Below the pieces are notes generated by a model, which was not told the origin of the DNA, did not search any database, and was given only the letters and a program-made list of their open reading frames with translations. The position numbers and the translations under genes are program-made. 64,000 bases of DNA from Sphingopyxis sp. JAI108. Its GTDB lineage: Bacteria; Pseudomonadota; Alphaproteobacteria; Sphingomonadales; Sphingomonadaceae. Where the stretch lies: positions 62,001 to 126,000 of the forward strand of contig NZ_JACCCJ010000003.1 in assembly GCF_013410105.1 (NCBI RefSeq), written 5' to 3'. Of this stretch, positions 27,011 to 37,936 are shown one piece after another. How positions within the stretch are numbered: position 1 is the first letter of the stretch; every line of letters begins with the position of its first letter.

Positions 27011-27024
27011 TGCAACCGGTTACA
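27011..27024. promoter_or_regulatory. LacI-family operator (site 3, upstream of the sugar MFS gene)
   Basis: TGCAACCGGTTACA has the same AACCGGTT core as sites 1 and 2, with one mismatched pair in 14 bp. It lies between the divergent sugar transporter and guaB genes, 63 bp before the transporter start and 181 bp before guaB. The transporter is the likely target; guaB is a housekeeping gene. Confidence 0.65.
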
Positions 27025-27037
27025 TCGGTGCCGATGA

Positions 27038-28663
<1,626 letters not shown>

Positions 28664-28672
28664 ATCCCATGC

Positions 28673-28780
28673 TTCGTCATTGCGAGGAGCGCAGCGACGC
28701 GGCAATCCAGGGATCGCGTAAACTGCTCTGGATGAGTTGGCCTGCGGCCGCCTTCGGCCCGCTTCGCTCGCAATGACGAA
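28673..28780. repeat. Dispersed palindromic repeat, CGTCATTGCGAG type (copy 1)
   Basis: The 108-bp element lies between guaB and the RsmB-like gene. It is bounded by a perfect 14-bp inverted repeat, TTCGTCATTGCGAG and its complement. Its left arm closely matches the element at 37937-38032, including GGAGCG(C/A)AGCGACGCGGCAATC. Confidence 0.8.
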
Positions 28781-28794
28781 ATAATGGGAAAGCC

Positions 28795-29985
28795 ATGACC
28801 CCCGCCGCCCGCCTCCAGACGTCAATCGAGATCCTCGACGCCATCGCCGCCGCCGCGCGCGAGGGCGGGGCGCCTGCCGACGCGATCTTCGCCGAAGCGA
28901 TGCGCGCGCGCCGCTATGCGGGGTCGAAGGACCGCCGTGCGATCCGCGCCCACGTCTATGACGCGATCCGCGCGGTGCGCTCGGCGCCTGCCTCGGGACG
29001 CGCCGCGATGCTGGCGCTCGTCGATGTGCAGCCCGATCTCGCGGCGCTCTTCGACGGATCCGGTTACGGCCCCGCACCGATCACGGACGACGAGGCGCGC
29101 GCCGAAACCGGGCTCGCCGCAGGGGCGCTGATTGACCTCTTCGACGCGCTCGTCGGCGAAGACGAGCATGAAGCGATGCTGGCGCGCGCGCCGCTCGACC
29201 TTCGCGCCAACCGCATCAAATCGTCGCAAGGCGATCTCTCCCATCTTTTTCCCGATGGCGAAGCGATCCCCGGCGCGCCGGATGGCTGGCGCCTGCCGCC
29301 CGAAACCGCGGCCGTCCAGCATCCTGGCTATGCCGAAGGCCGCTTCGAGGTGCAGGATGCGGCGAGCCAATATGCCTCCGCTGCGCTCGATACCGCGGCG
29401 GGGCAGGCGATCGTCGATCTTTGCGCGGGCGGCGGCGGAAAGACGCTCGCCATCGCGTCGCTCACCGGCAATGACGCCGAAATTCTCGCCTGCGACACCA
29501 ATCGCGCGCGCCTCCAGCAACTCCAGCCGCGCGCCGAACGCGCGGGCGCGACGCGCGTCGAAACCCGCCTGCTCAATCCGGGGCAGGAAAGAGCGATGCT
29601 TGATGACTGGCAGGGCAGGGCCGACCGTGTCTTCGTCGATGCCCCCTGCTCGGGCAGCGGCACCTGGCGTCGCAGCCCCGAACTGCGCTGGCGCCTGACC
29701 CCCGCGCGGCTCGATCGTCATCGGGCCGACCAGGCGAAGCTCATCGACATCGGCGCCGATCTTGTGGCGCCCGGCGGCAAACTCCTTTATGCTGTCTGCT
29801 CGATCATCACGCGCGAGGGGCGGGCACAGGTGGACGATTTTCTGAACCGGCATCCGGGCTGGACCGCCGACGCGGGCTATCTTCCCGAGGGTATCGGCCG
29901 TGCCGCGGGCGCGGGTTTCCTGCTGACGCCCGGCCATGATGGCTGCGACGGATTTTTTCTCGCACGGCTGACATCGCCATGTTAG
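28795..29985 (+). CDS. RsmB/NOP-family RNA m5C methyltransferase
   Basis: A 396-residue SAM-dependent RNA (cytosine-5) methyltransferase. The SAM loop is VDLCAGGGGKT (207-217). The two catalytic cysteines are C285 in DAPCSGSGTWRR (motif IV) and C335 in YAVCSI (motif VI). The N-terminal half has a helical region but no clear NusB domain, so calling it RsmB itself would go too far; it is the short alphaproteobacterial type that probably methylates 16S rRNA. GGGAAAG precedes the ATG, which lies 15 bp after the palindromic repeat. Confidence 0.88.
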   Translation: MTPAARLQTSIEILDAIAAAAREGGAPADAIFAEAMRARRYAGSKDRRAIRAHVYDAIRAVRSAPASGRAAMLALVDVQPDLAALFDGSGYGPAPITDDEARAETGLAAGALIDLFDALVGEDEHEAMLARAPLDLRANRIKSSQGDLSHLFPDGEAIPGAPDGWRLPPETAAVQHPGYAEGRFEVQDAASQYASAALDTAAGQAIVDLCAGGGGKTLAIASLTGNDAEILACDTNRARLQQLQPRAERAGATRVETRLLNPGQERAMLDDWQGRADRVFVDAPCSGSGTWRRSPELRWRLTPARLDRHRADQAKLIDIGADLVAPGGKLLYAVCSIITREGRAQVDDFLNRHPGWTADAGYLPEGIGRAAGAGFLLTPGHDGCDGFFLARLTSPC

Positions 29986-30017
29986 CATCCCTCTCGATGA
30001 AGCGATGGGAGAATGCG

Positions 30018-30548
30018 ATGCGCATCAGTTTTCTGGCTATTGGCGCCGGCCTCGTTCTGGCCAGCCTGCCGACCGCCTCCGATGCCCAGCGTGCGGACAA
30101 CGACATCTTCCCCCGCTCGATCGCGCTTCAGCAAGAAGGCCACAAGGCGCAGGACGCCGGCGACCTCGACCTTGCCATCGATTTTTACGAATCGGCACTC
30201 GCCGCCGACCCGCGCAACCGTTCGGCGATCATCGCGCTTGCGCAGGTCGCGCGTGCACAGGGCCTGCCGGGCAAGGCGATCGGCCTCTATCGCGAGGCGC
30301 TGATCCTTGAACCCAAAGACATCGTCGCGCTGACCGGGCAGGGCGAAGCGCTCGCCGACAAGGGCGCGCTTGAACTGGCGCGCGAAAAGCTGGTCGAGGC
30401 CGAGCGTGTTTGCGGCGCGAAATGCCCGCAGGTCGCCGCGCTGGAAAAGACGATCGCCTCGAGCGCATCGAAGCGCGTCGTCGCCGCCGAAGCGCTGGTG
30501 CCGACGCCGGTCGTCGCGACGGTCAAGCCGGCCACCGGCCAGAACTGA
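30018..30548 (+). CDS. TPR-repeat periplasmic protein
   Basis: A 176-residue protein with a signal peptide (about 1-23, ending ASDAQ). Two to three tetratricopeptide units span about residues 36-135 (the clearest are around ALQQEGHKAQDAGDLDLAID and AIGLYREALILEPKD), followed by a low-complexity Ala/Val/Thr/Pro tail. TPRs mediate protein contacts; no enzyme motif is present. Two Cys residues (VCGAKC) near position 133 could form a disulfide. The ATG at 30018 follows GGGAGAA and starts the signal peptide. Confidence 0.75.
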   Translation: MRISFLAIGAGLVLASLPTASDAQRADNDIFPRSIALQQEGHKAQDAGDLDLAIDFYESALAADPRNRSAIIALAQVARAQGLPGKAIGLYREALILEPKDIVALTGQGEALADKGALELAREKLVEAERVCGAKCPQVAALEKTIASSASKRVVAAEALVPTPVVATVKPATGQN

Positions 30549-30561
30549 AATTCCGCGGTGC

Positions 30562-31401
30562 CTAGGCGCCAAGCGCACGCGCCAGCGCGACCCATTCGCC
30601 GACGCTGACGGTTTCGGCCCGCCGCGTCGGATCGATCCCGATCGCTTCGGCCGTGGCGACCGCGCCCTCGACCCCCTTCAAGCTTTGCCGCAGCATCTTG
30701 CGCCGCTGGCCGAACCCCTTTTCGGTCAGCTTCGACAGGATTTTCGGATCGACACCGTCGGGCTGATCGCCCGGGGTCACGTGGACAATCGCCGACATCA
30801 CCTTGGGCGGCGGGGTAAAGGCCGAACGATGCACTTTCATCGCGATTTTTGCGTTCGAGCGCCACTGCGCGAGCACCGCGAGCCGGCCGTAAGCGCTCGT
30901 CCCCACCGGCGCGACGATCCGCTCGGCAACCTCGAGCTGGAACATCAACGTCAGCGACACCCAGCGCGGCGGCCATGCCGCGGGCTTGAGCCAGCGCGTG
31001 AACAGCGCGGTGCCCACATTATAGGGCAGGTTCGCGACGATATGGTAAGGCGTCCCGCTGGTCAGCGCCTCGACATCGACCGCCATCGCATCGTCGGGGA
31101 CCACCGTCAGCTGACCCGGAAACGCCTCCGCCAGCTCGGCGAGGAGCGGCAGGCAGCGATCGTCGCGCTCGACCGCGATCACCTTTGCGCCCGCGCGCAG
31201 CAACGCGCGCGTCAGCCCGCCGGGGCCCGGCCCGACTTCGAACACCGTCGCGCCGCTCAAATCGCCCGGAAGTGCCGCGATCCGGTCGAGCAATTGCTCG
31301 TCGAACAGGAAATTCTGCCCCAGCGCCTTGCTGGCCGACAGGCCGTGGGCGCGCACCGTTTCGCGCAGCGGCGGCAGCGGCGTGCGCGGCTGGATCGTCA
31401 C
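30562..31401 (-). CDS. rsmA: 16S rRNA (adenine1518/1519-N6)-dimethyltransferase RsmA (KsgA)
   Basis: A 279-residue KsgA-type methyltransferase that dimethylates two adjacent adenines near the 3' end of 16S rRNA. The GQNFL motif (28-32), the SAM loop EVGPGPGG (about 55-62) and the catalytic NLPYN motif (about 125) are present, with the small C-terminal helical domain (FGQRRKMLRQSLKG). It overlaps pdxA by 4 bp in the conserved lptD-surA-pdxA-rsmA order. Confidence 0.97.
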   Translation of the reverse strand: MTIQPRTPLPPLRETVRAHGLSASKALGQNFLFDEQLLDRIAALPGDLSGATVFEVGPGPGGLTRALLRAGAKVIAVERDDRCLPLLAELAEAFPGQLTVVPDDAMAVDVEALTSGTPYHIVANLPYNVGTALFTRWLKPAAWPPRWVSLTLMFQLEVAERIVAPVGTSAYGRLAVLAQWRSNAKIAMKVHRSAFTPPPKVMSAIVHVTPGDQPDGVDPKILSKLTEKGFGQRRKMLRQSLKGVEGAVATAEAIGIDPTRRAETVSVGEWVALARALGA

Positions 31402-32417
31402 TTTGCCGGCGCGCAGCCGCGCTCGCGGGCCAGCGCCATGCGCGCGGCCATCGCGATCGCCGCGATCGTCGGCCCGGGATCGGCCCGGCCGGTGCCTGCG
31501 ATGTTGAACGCGGTGCCATGATCGGGCGAGGTGCGGATGATCGGCAGCCCGAGCGTCAGATTGACCCCGTCATGGAAATGCAGCGCCTTGAACGGCGCGA
31601 GCGCCTGATCGTGATAACCGCACAGCAGCGCGTCATATTGATCGCGAATGCCGGGGGCGAAGAGCGCGTCGGCGGCAAGCGGGCCATCGACAAGAATGCC
31701 GTCCTGGGCAAGCTGGGCGACCGCGGGCTTCATCACCCGTTCTTCCTCGCTCCCGAGCTGGCCATTCTCGCCCGCGTGCGGGTTGAGTCCCGCCAGCGCG
31801 ATGCGCGGCGTGTCGATGCCGAAATCGCGGCGCAGCCCGCGCGCGACGATCCGCGCCTTGGCGACGATCAATTCGCTCGTCAGCCGCTCCGGCACGTCCG
31901 CGAGCGGGATATGCACGGTCAGCGGCACGACGCGCAATGACGGCCCCGCCAGCATCATCACCGCATTGGTCGCGGTCACGCCGCAGCGTTCGGCGATGAA
32001 TTCGGTCTGCCCGGGATGCGTATAGCCGATGCCGTGCAACGCATGTTTCGATACCGATCCGGTGACGAGCGCCGAGCTCGCCTGGTTGCGCGTCAGCCCG
32101 ATGCCGGTTTCGAGCGCGTGGAGCGCGCAGGTCGCGCCGGCGGGCGTAGGCGATCCGGGGGTTAGCGGACCGCTGTCCTCAAGATGCCAGACGGGCAAGG
32201 CCGCGTCGAAGGTGCGCACGACCTCGTCCATGTCGCCGACGCGGGCCACGGGGCCGTCCCACACGGCTTCGATCGCGGCGAGGTCGCCGATCGCGACAAA
32301 GGGAGGAAGGTTGTTATCACGGCGCGCGGCCCATGCGCGCGCCGTGACTTCGGGGCCGACGCCGGCCGGGTCACCCATGGTGACCGCGATCGGGCGTCGA
32401 ATGTTGCAATCCGACAT
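31398..32417 (-). CDS. pdxA: 4-hydroxythreonine-4-phosphate dehydrogenase
   Basis: A 339-residue PdxA, the NAD-dependent step of the DXP-dependent pyridoxal phosphate pathway. The start VTMGDPAGVGPE is the family signature. Zinc-binding histidines are in the expected TVHIPLADV and GYHDQALAPFK regions, and the C-terminal TSPDHGTAF motif is intact. Its ATG shares one base with the surA stop (TGATG), and rsmA overlaps its end, so translation is coupled along the operon. Confidence 0.97.
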   Translation of the reverse strand: MSDCNIRRPIAVTMGDPAGVGPEVTARAWAARRDNNLPPFVAIGDLAAIEAVWDGPVARVGDMDEVVRTFDAALPVWHLEDSGPLTPGSPTPAGATCALHALETGIGLTRNQASSALVTGSVSKHALHGIGYTHPGQTEFIAERCGVTATNAVMMLAGPSLRVVPLTVHIPLADVPERLTSELIVAKARIVARGLRRDFGIDTPRIALAGLNPHAGENGQLGSEEERVMKPAVAQLAQDGILVDGPLAADALFAPGIRDQYDALLCGYHDQALAPFKALHFHDGVNLTLGLPIIRTSPDHGTAFNIAGTGRADPGPTIAAIAMAARMALARERGCAPAK

Positions 32418-33757
32418 CAGCTATATTCGATCACGGCATCCCGGCGCAGGTCGCGCAGATAGCGCTGGGCCCGCTTGTTGACCTTGTCCTCCAGCAGTTT
32501 CTGCTCGATCTGCTCGAGGTTCGGCGCCGTCGCCGTCTGCGGCATGTCGCGGCCGCAAAGGACAAGGACGCTGACGCCTTCGTTCGCGGCGCCGAAGGGC
32601 TGCGTCGTCTGCCCGATCTGGAGATTGGCGAGCGTGGCCTGGAGCGGCGCGGGCAGCGCGCGCATTTCGATATTGTCGCGCGACACGACGCTCGCGCCCA
32701 ATTGCTGCGCCACCGCGTCGGCGCCGCCGCAGCCGGCGATGGTGCGCGTGGTTTCGGCGAACTTGCTGGCGAGTTCGGACGCCTTTTCCGGTGTCGTCCC
32801 CGCCGGGAAATCGAGCGAAAGCTGCTTGAGGCTCAGGACCGCGTCGCGCGGATCGGCGGTCAGCACCTGGCGCCGGTCGATCAGCAGCATGATCGAAATG
32901 CCGCCCGGCACCTCGATCGGCCCGACGAGCTGACCCGGCTGCATCTGCGTTGCGGCCTCGCCCATCGACGCGGGCAGCTGGCCGGCTTTCACCCAGCCCA
33001 GGTCGCCGCCGACAACCGCCGTCGATGCTTCGGAAAACTGGCGCGCATAGGCGGCAAAGCTGCCACCCGCCTGCAACGCCTGGATGATCTTCTTCGCATT
33101 TTCGGTGACCGCGGCCATATTGTCGGGGGTCGCCGACAGATAGATTTCACCGAGGTGAAATTCATCCTGACCCTTGGCGGCTTCCATCTGTTTGACGATC
33201 AGGTCGACCTCTTCGGTCGATACGTTGGTCGTCGACTGGATGTTGCGCGACAACAGTCGATCCCATGCAAATTCGCCGCGGATCTGCTGCTTCACCGCCG
33301 CGGCGGACGAGCCTTTCGAGGCAAGATACTCCGAAAATTGTTCGGGCGTCTGCTTGAAGCGCGTCGCGAGCCGGGCGAACTGCTCGTTGACGATATTTTC
33401 GTCGATCGCGATTTCGGCCGCCTTCGCTTCCTGGATCTGCAGCTTTTCATCGATCAGGTTGCTGAACACCTGGTTGCGCAACCGCTCGACCTCTTCCGGC
33501 GGCAACTCGACATTGTTGTTGGCGATGCGGATCAGCGCCATACGCTGTTCGATGTCGGTCGCGGTGATGATTTCGCCGTTCACCGTCGCCGAGGGGCGAT
33601 AGACGTTCGGCTTGGCATCGCCGTAAAGCTGCACATTGCCGGGGATGTTGAGGCTGGTCGTCGGCACTTCGCTGTCGGGGACGGTTTGGGCCAGCACGGG
33701 CACCGCACCGACAGCGGCCAAGGCGATCAGGCCGGTCATGGTCGAAAATTTGGTCAT
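32417..33757 (-). CDS. surA: SurA-like periplasmic peptidyl-prolyl isomerase/chaperone
   Basis: A 446-residue protein with a signal peptide (about 1-24, PVLAQ). It has the helical SurA N-domain (residues about 55-170, starting SATVNGEIITATDIEQR) and a PpiC/parvulin domain (about 180-290, with HLGEIYLS and GGDLGWVKAGQLP). A second, weaker parvulin-like region follows. SurA escorts outer-membrane proteins, LptD among them, through the periplasm, which fits its place downstream of lptD. Its stop shares one base with the pdxA start. Confidence 0.92.
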   Translation of the reverse strand: MTKFSTMTGLIALAAVGAVPVLAQTVPDSEVPTTSLNIPGNVQLYGDAKPNVYRPSATVNGEIITATDIEQRMALIRIANNNVELPPEEVERLRNQVFSNLIDEKLQIQEAKAAEIAIDENIVNEQFARLATRFKQTPEQFSEYLASKGSSAAAVKQQIRGEFAWDRLLSRNIQSTTNVSTEEVDLIVKQMEAAKGQDEFHLGEIYLSATPDNMAAVTENAKKIIQALQAGGSFAAYARQFSEASTAVVGGDLGWVKAGQLPASMGEAATQMQPGQLVGPIEVPGGISIMLLIDRRQVLTADPRDAVLSLKQLSLDFPAGTTPEKASELASKFAETTRTIAGCGGADAVAQQLGASVVSRDNIEMRALPAPLQATLANLQIGQTTQPFGAANEGVSVLVLCGRDMPQTATAPNLEQIEQKLLEDKVNKRAQRYLRDLRRDAVIEYS

Positions 33758-33930
33758 CTTTACCCTATTCGAGAAAGTCCGGACGCTCCGTATCAGCGGA
33801 CACGCCCGATGGTCCAGCGCAATCCGCCATCGGAGCCATTTGATGTCGGCGCGGATAGCGCGGGGACGCTTAACCTAGGCTGAGCGGAAACGACCGTCGA
33901 CTTTTGAGGTGGAGAGCCGCCGCTTGTGAA

Positions 33931-34007
33931 CCCCGGCGAAAGCAGGGGCCCAGAGCGGGAACGCGCTGAGTTCGCGCCGGTGTTCCGGACTCCGGCTTTC
34001 GCCGGGG
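33931..34007. repeat. Dispersed inverted repeat, CCCCGGCGAAAGC type
   Basis: Perfect 13-bp arms, CCCCGGCGAAAGC (33931-33943) and its complement (33995-34007), enclose 51 bp in the 286-bp gap between lptD and surA. The core also appears in the hairpin at 17284-17305. The element interrupts an otherwise conserved operon. Confidence 0.7.
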
Positions 34008-34043
34008 CGCACATCTCCAACGATGGCTTCCGGTCGACTGCCG

Positions 34044-36347
34044 TCAGAACCCCAGGTTGCGGAACGCGATGCGGAACGAAAAGCTGTTGCCGCGCCGTGC
34101 ATCGCCGGTATCCGCATAATCGCGCCGCCAGGTCAGCGCGATCGACAGGCATTCGTCGTCATAGGCGAGGCCGAGACGGTGCCGAATCGGCTCGAACCCG
34201 TCGGCATCGCTCAGCGGATCGTCGCTTTGCTGCGTCAAATCGACGATCGCCGATCCGAACAGCGACCAATGTTTCGCGAACGCGACGCGCCCGCCCGCCC
34301 GCACTTCCTCGCGGTCCTGCAAATCCTCGCCGAGCAACAGGATGTCGCGGTTGAGCCGCGAATAGCCGAGCACCGCATAGGTCGAGCGGTTGCCGATCGT
34401 CGCGTCGAATTCGTTGCGGCGGATCGCGAGATTGTCCTTGTCGAGCCGGTAGCGGTGGGTCAGGCGCAGGAAATCCCTGTATGCAATCGTCGTCCGGCCG
34501 ACGATGTCCGACGTGCGGTCGGTCAGGCCGGTGCCGTCGGGGAACAGGCTCGGCTTGTCGGTCAGACGATAGCTCTGCCCGACGATGCTGTTGATGTTGA
34601 AGCCCGGGAGGCTGTAATTCCATTCGAGGCCATAGGTGATGCGCGCGCCGTCCTCGAACCGGTCGTGGCCGTTGAAACGGTTGATCGCGAAGAGATTGCT
34701 GTCTTCCAGGTCGAAGGCGCGCGAATCCTCGTTCGGAATGTCGAGATTCTTGATCGGCGGCGTCGCGACCACCTGGACGCGCGGGGTCAGCGTTTGCGTC
34801 CCGCCGGCGAATTCGCCGATGAACGGCCAGCGCATGTCGGCGGCGATCGCAGCGATCCCGCGCGCCTGCCAGCCCGACTTGCCGCGATAGCCGGGGATTT
34901 CGGTCAGCAGATTTTCGTCGCTGTGATAAACGTCGCCGCGCACCATCGCGGTCAGGGTGACTTCCTGCCCCAGCCCGGTCAGTCCGCGCAAATTCCACTG
35001 CGCGCCGGCAAAGGCGCGCTGCGTGTCCTGCCCCGCGGTGCGGCCGATCGCGAGCGTGTTCAACTGCAGCTCGAACTGCCCGCCGAAGATCGGATCGTCG
35101 AGCCGCTGGCGATAATCGATGATCGGCAGCGCGATCGGCTGCTGGCCCTGAATGTCGTTGACGCGCAGCGTCTGCGTCGCCCAGCCGGCGATGGAGAGAT
35201 AGCTATTGCCGCCGATCCGTTCGAGTTCGAAGGTCGAGCGCAGCCGGTCGTCGCGGCTGATGTCATAGCGGCGCATGAAGGTGCGGTCGGTCGCGATGCG
35301 CCCCGAATAGGTAAGGCTCCAGCGCGGATCGAACTGGAACTTGCCCGCGCTTTCGAGATAGCCGCGGAACCTTTTCTGGCTGTCCGGGTCCTCGCCGACC
35401 AGCGGGACGAGCGAACCATAGGTCGCATAGCCGTTGATGCGGAACGACCCGATGTCGGTCAGCGCGCGGAACTCGCCCTCGATCATCGGCGCCGCGTCGG
35501 TGTAGAGATGCGGCGTGATCGTGATGTCGCGATCGGGGGCGAGGCGCAGATAATAGGGCACCGCGATCTCGAAGCCGTTGCTTCGGTCGAGCCGGATTTC
35601 GGGCACCAGGATGCCGCTGCTCGCCTCATTGTTGATCGAATGGCTGAGGCCGGGGAGCGGGATCAGCGGCAGCCCGAAAATCTCGACGCGCGCGCCCTTG
35701 TACCGCACCTTGTTTTTCACCCGGTCGTACATCACGCGGACGGCGCGGATCTGCCAGCTCGGATTCTTGGGACAGCCGTCGTCATCCTCGACGGGGCAGG
35801 GGGTATAGGCGGCATTCTCCAGCTCGATATTGCCGTTGTCGAAGCGCGTGCCCTTCACCGCAGCGAGGCGCGATCCATTGTCGAGCACGACGAGCAGATT
35901 CTCGACCACGCCGTCGCGCAAGCTGTCGGTGAGCTCGATCTTGTCGCCATAGGCGGTGTCGCCCTCGGGATTCTTGATCGTGACATTGCCTTCCGCAAAG
36001 ACTTGTCCCGTCTGCCGGTTCCACGTCACCTTGTCCGCGCGCATCTCGATCGCTTCGCGGTTCATCTGGACATTGCCCTCGGCGATGACCACCTCGGATT
36101 CGCTGTCGTAATTGAGGTTGTCGGCGGCAAAGCCGATCTGCTGCTCGCTCTGGGTATCAGGCGCGTCGGATGTCGTCGGGGCGACGTCGGGCGTCTGGAG
36201 GTCGGGTTCCCCCACGACCTCTTGCGCCTCGGCCGGATTCGCCTCGCTCTGGGCCAGCACCGGACTGGCGGCCAGCGCAAAGCCGCTCGCCGTCGCCAGC
36301 CAGAACGGCCGCGCATCCGCTGCCCGATGGAACAAAGCCCAGCTCAT
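34044..36347 (-). CDS. lptD: LPS-assembly protein LptD
   Basis: A 767-residue LptD (OstA/Imp), the outer-membrane barrel that with LptE inserts lipopolysaccharide into the outer leaflet. A signal peptide ends near residue 32 (SPVLAQ). The OstA-like periplasmic domain is at about 75-200 (NLNYDSESEVVIAEGNVQMN), followed by a long barrel ending in the C-terminal Phe (FRNLGF). Paired cysteines occur only near CPVEDDDGCPKN, so the E. coli four-Cys disulfide pattern is not fully present. It heads lptD-surA-pdxA-rsmA and diverges from pepA. Confidence 0.95.
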   Translation of the reverse strand: MSWALFHRAADARPFWLATASGFALAASPVLAQSEANPAEAQEVVGEPDLQTPDVAPTTSDAPDTQSEQQIGFAADNLNYDSESEVVIAEGNVQMNREAIEMRADKVTWNRQTGQVFAEGNVTIKNPEGDTAYGDKIELTDSLRDGVVENLLVVLDNGSRLAAVKGTRFDNGNIELENAAYTPCPVEDDDGCPKNPSWQIRAVRVMYDRVKNKVRYKGARVEIFGLPLIPLPGLSHSINNEASSGILVPEIRLDRSNGFEIAVPYYLRLAPDRDITITPHLYTDAAPMIEGEFRALTDIGSFRINGYATYGSLVPLVGEDPDSQKRFRGYLESAGKFQFDPRWSLTYSGRIATDRTFMRRYDISRDDRLRSTFELERIGGNSYLSIAGWATQTLRVNDIQGQQPIALPIIDYRQRLDDPIFGGQFELQLNTLAIGRTAGQDTQRAFAGAQWNLRGLTGLGQEVTLTAMVRGDVYHSDENLLTEIPGYRGKSGWQARGIAAIAADMRWPFIGEFAGGTQTLTPRVQVVATPPIKNLDIPNEDSRAFDLEDSNLFAINRFNGHDRFEDGARITYGLEWNYSLPGFNINSIVGQSYRLTDKPSLFPDGTGLTDRTSDIVGRTTIAYRDFLRLTHRYRLDKDNLAIRRNEFDATIGNRSTYAVLGYSRLNRDILLLGEDLQDREEVRAGGRVAFAKHWSLFGSAIVDLTQQSDDPLSDADGFEPIRHRLGLAYDDECLSIALTWRRDYADTGDARRGNSFSFRIAFRNLGF

Positions 36348-36407
36348 TTAATCCCTTTGTCCCAGACCCTAATCGATGCGTCCCGGCTTGGACCGGCTGC
36401 TTTGTTT

Positions 36408-36436
36408 TTGCAACTCGCAGGCGAAACCCCTATCGG
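36408..36436 (+). promoter_or_regulatory. Candidate pepA promoter
   Basis: TTGCAA (36408-36413) and TATCGG (36431-36436) are 17 bp apart in the 131-bp lptD-pepA gap. The -10 match is weak. Confidence 0.3.
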
Positions 36437-36478
36437 TCCGCCACGTTCCAATCAATCATCGCATAAGAAAGTTAAGGC

Positions 36479-37924
36479 ATGGACATTCAGTTTGTCGCGC
36501 AAATCGATGCGTCTGCCGACGTCGTCGCTTTTCCGGTCCGCAAGGGCGAGGCGGGCGCGCTCGGGGCGCTGCTCGGTGCGGCGGCGGCGCAGGCGCGCTT
36601 CGATGGCGCGGCGGGTACGATCGCCGAAACCGCGGCGATCGACGGCGCACAGGCGAAGCGCCTCCTGCTCGTCGGTATCGGCGAGGGCAGCGAGCAGGAT
36701 CTTGAACGCGGCGGCGCGGCGCTGACCGCGAAGCTCCAGACGAGCGGTGCGACCCAGGTCCAAGTCGATTTCGCGAGCACCGGGCCGAGCGACGCCGACG
36801 ATGTGCTCGCCTTTGCGATGGGCGCGCGCTTGCGCAACTGGCGCCTCGATACCTATCGCACCCGCCTCGCCGACAAGGCGAAACCGAGCCTCAAGACGGT
36901 GACGATCGCGTCGCCGCACGGCGACCTTGCGGCGCGCTGGGCCATAAATGAAGCGATCGCCGATGGTGTCGCGCTCACCCAGACGCTCGTCGCCGAACCG
37001 CCGAACATCCTCTATCCCGAAAGCTTCGTCGAACGTTGCCAGCATCTCGCCGACCTTGGCGTCGAACTGGAAGTGCTCGACGAGCGCCAGATGAAGGCGC
37101 TCGGCATGGGCGCGTTGCTCGGCGTCGCGCAGGGCTCGACGCGCCCGCCGCGCCTCCTCGCGATGCGCTGGAACGGCGGCAATCCGGGCGACGCGCCCGT
37201 GGTCTTCATCGGCAAGGGCGTCACCTTCGACACCGGCGGGATCAGCCTCAAGCCCGGGCCGGGCATGGACATGATGAAATGGGACATGGGCGGCGCAGGC
37301 GCGGTCGCGGGTGCGATCAAGGCGATCGCGGGCCGCAAGGCGAAGGCGAATGTCGTCGGCGTCGTCGGCCTCGTCGAGAACATGCCCGACGGCAACGCGA
37401 TGCGCCCCGGCGACATCGTTACCACCATGTCGGGGCAGACGGTCGAGGTGCTCAACACCGACGCCGAGGGTCGCCTCGTCCTCTGCGACGCGATCAGCTG
37501 GGCACAAAAGGCCTATGATCCCAAGGTGATCGTCGATCTCGCCACGCTGACCGGCGCTATGGTCATCTCGCTCGGCCACGAATATGCGGGCATCTTCGCC
37601 AATGACGACACGCTCGCGACCGATCTGCTCGCAGCGGGCGAGGCGAGCGACAACAAGCTGTGGCGTTTCCCGCTGTCGCCCGCTTACGACAAGCTGATCG
37701 ACAGCCCCATCGCCGACATGAAGAATATCGGCCCGCGCGAAGGCGGCTCGATCACCGCGGCGCAATTCCTGAAGCGCTACGTCGAGGATGGCGTCGCCTG
37801 GGCGCACCTCGACATCGCGGGCATGGCGTGGGCGGACAAGGACGGCCCGGTCTATGCCAAGGGCGCGACCGGCTACGGCGTGCGCCTGCTCGACCGCTAC
37901 ATCGCCGCCAAACACGAAGGCTGA
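36479..37924 (+). CDS. pepA: Cytosol aminopeptidase (leucyl aminopeptidase, M17)
   Basis: A 481-residue M17 metallopeptidase that removes N-terminal residues from peptides. The catalytic core includes GKGVTFDTGG (K246, D251), the second metal-binding Asp in the MKWDMGGAG segment, and the signature NTDAEGRL (326-333, with D328, E330 and R332). The variable N-domain covers about residues 1-150. AAGTTAAGG lies directly before the ATG. The palindromic repeat at 37937 follows its stop by 13 bp. In some bacteria PepA also binds DNA, but nothing here shows that. Confidence 0.96.
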   Translation: MDIQFVAQIDASADVVAFPVRKGEAGALGALLGAAAAQARFDGAAGTIAETAAIDGAQAKRLLLVGIGEGSEQDLERGGAALTAKLQTSGATQVQVDFASTGPSDADDVLAFAMGARLRNWRLDTYRTRLADKAKPSLKTVTIASPHGDLAARWAINEAIADGVALTQTLVAEPPNILYPESFVERCQHLADLGVELEVLDERQMKALGMGALLGVAQGSTRPPRLLAMRWNGGNPGDAPVVFIGKGVTFDTGGISLKPGPGMDMMKWDMGGAGAVAGAIKAIAGRKAKANVVGVVGLVENMPDGNAMRPGDIVTTMSGQTVEVLNTDAEGRLVLCDAISWAQKAYDPKVIVDLATLTGAMVISLGHEYAGIFANDDTLATDLLAAGEASDNKLWRFPLSPAYDKLIDSPIADMKNIGPREGGSITAAQFLKRYVEDGVAWAHLDIAGMAWADKDGPVYAKGATGYGVRLLDRYIAAKHEG

Positions 37925-37936
37925 TCGTCCTATGCT

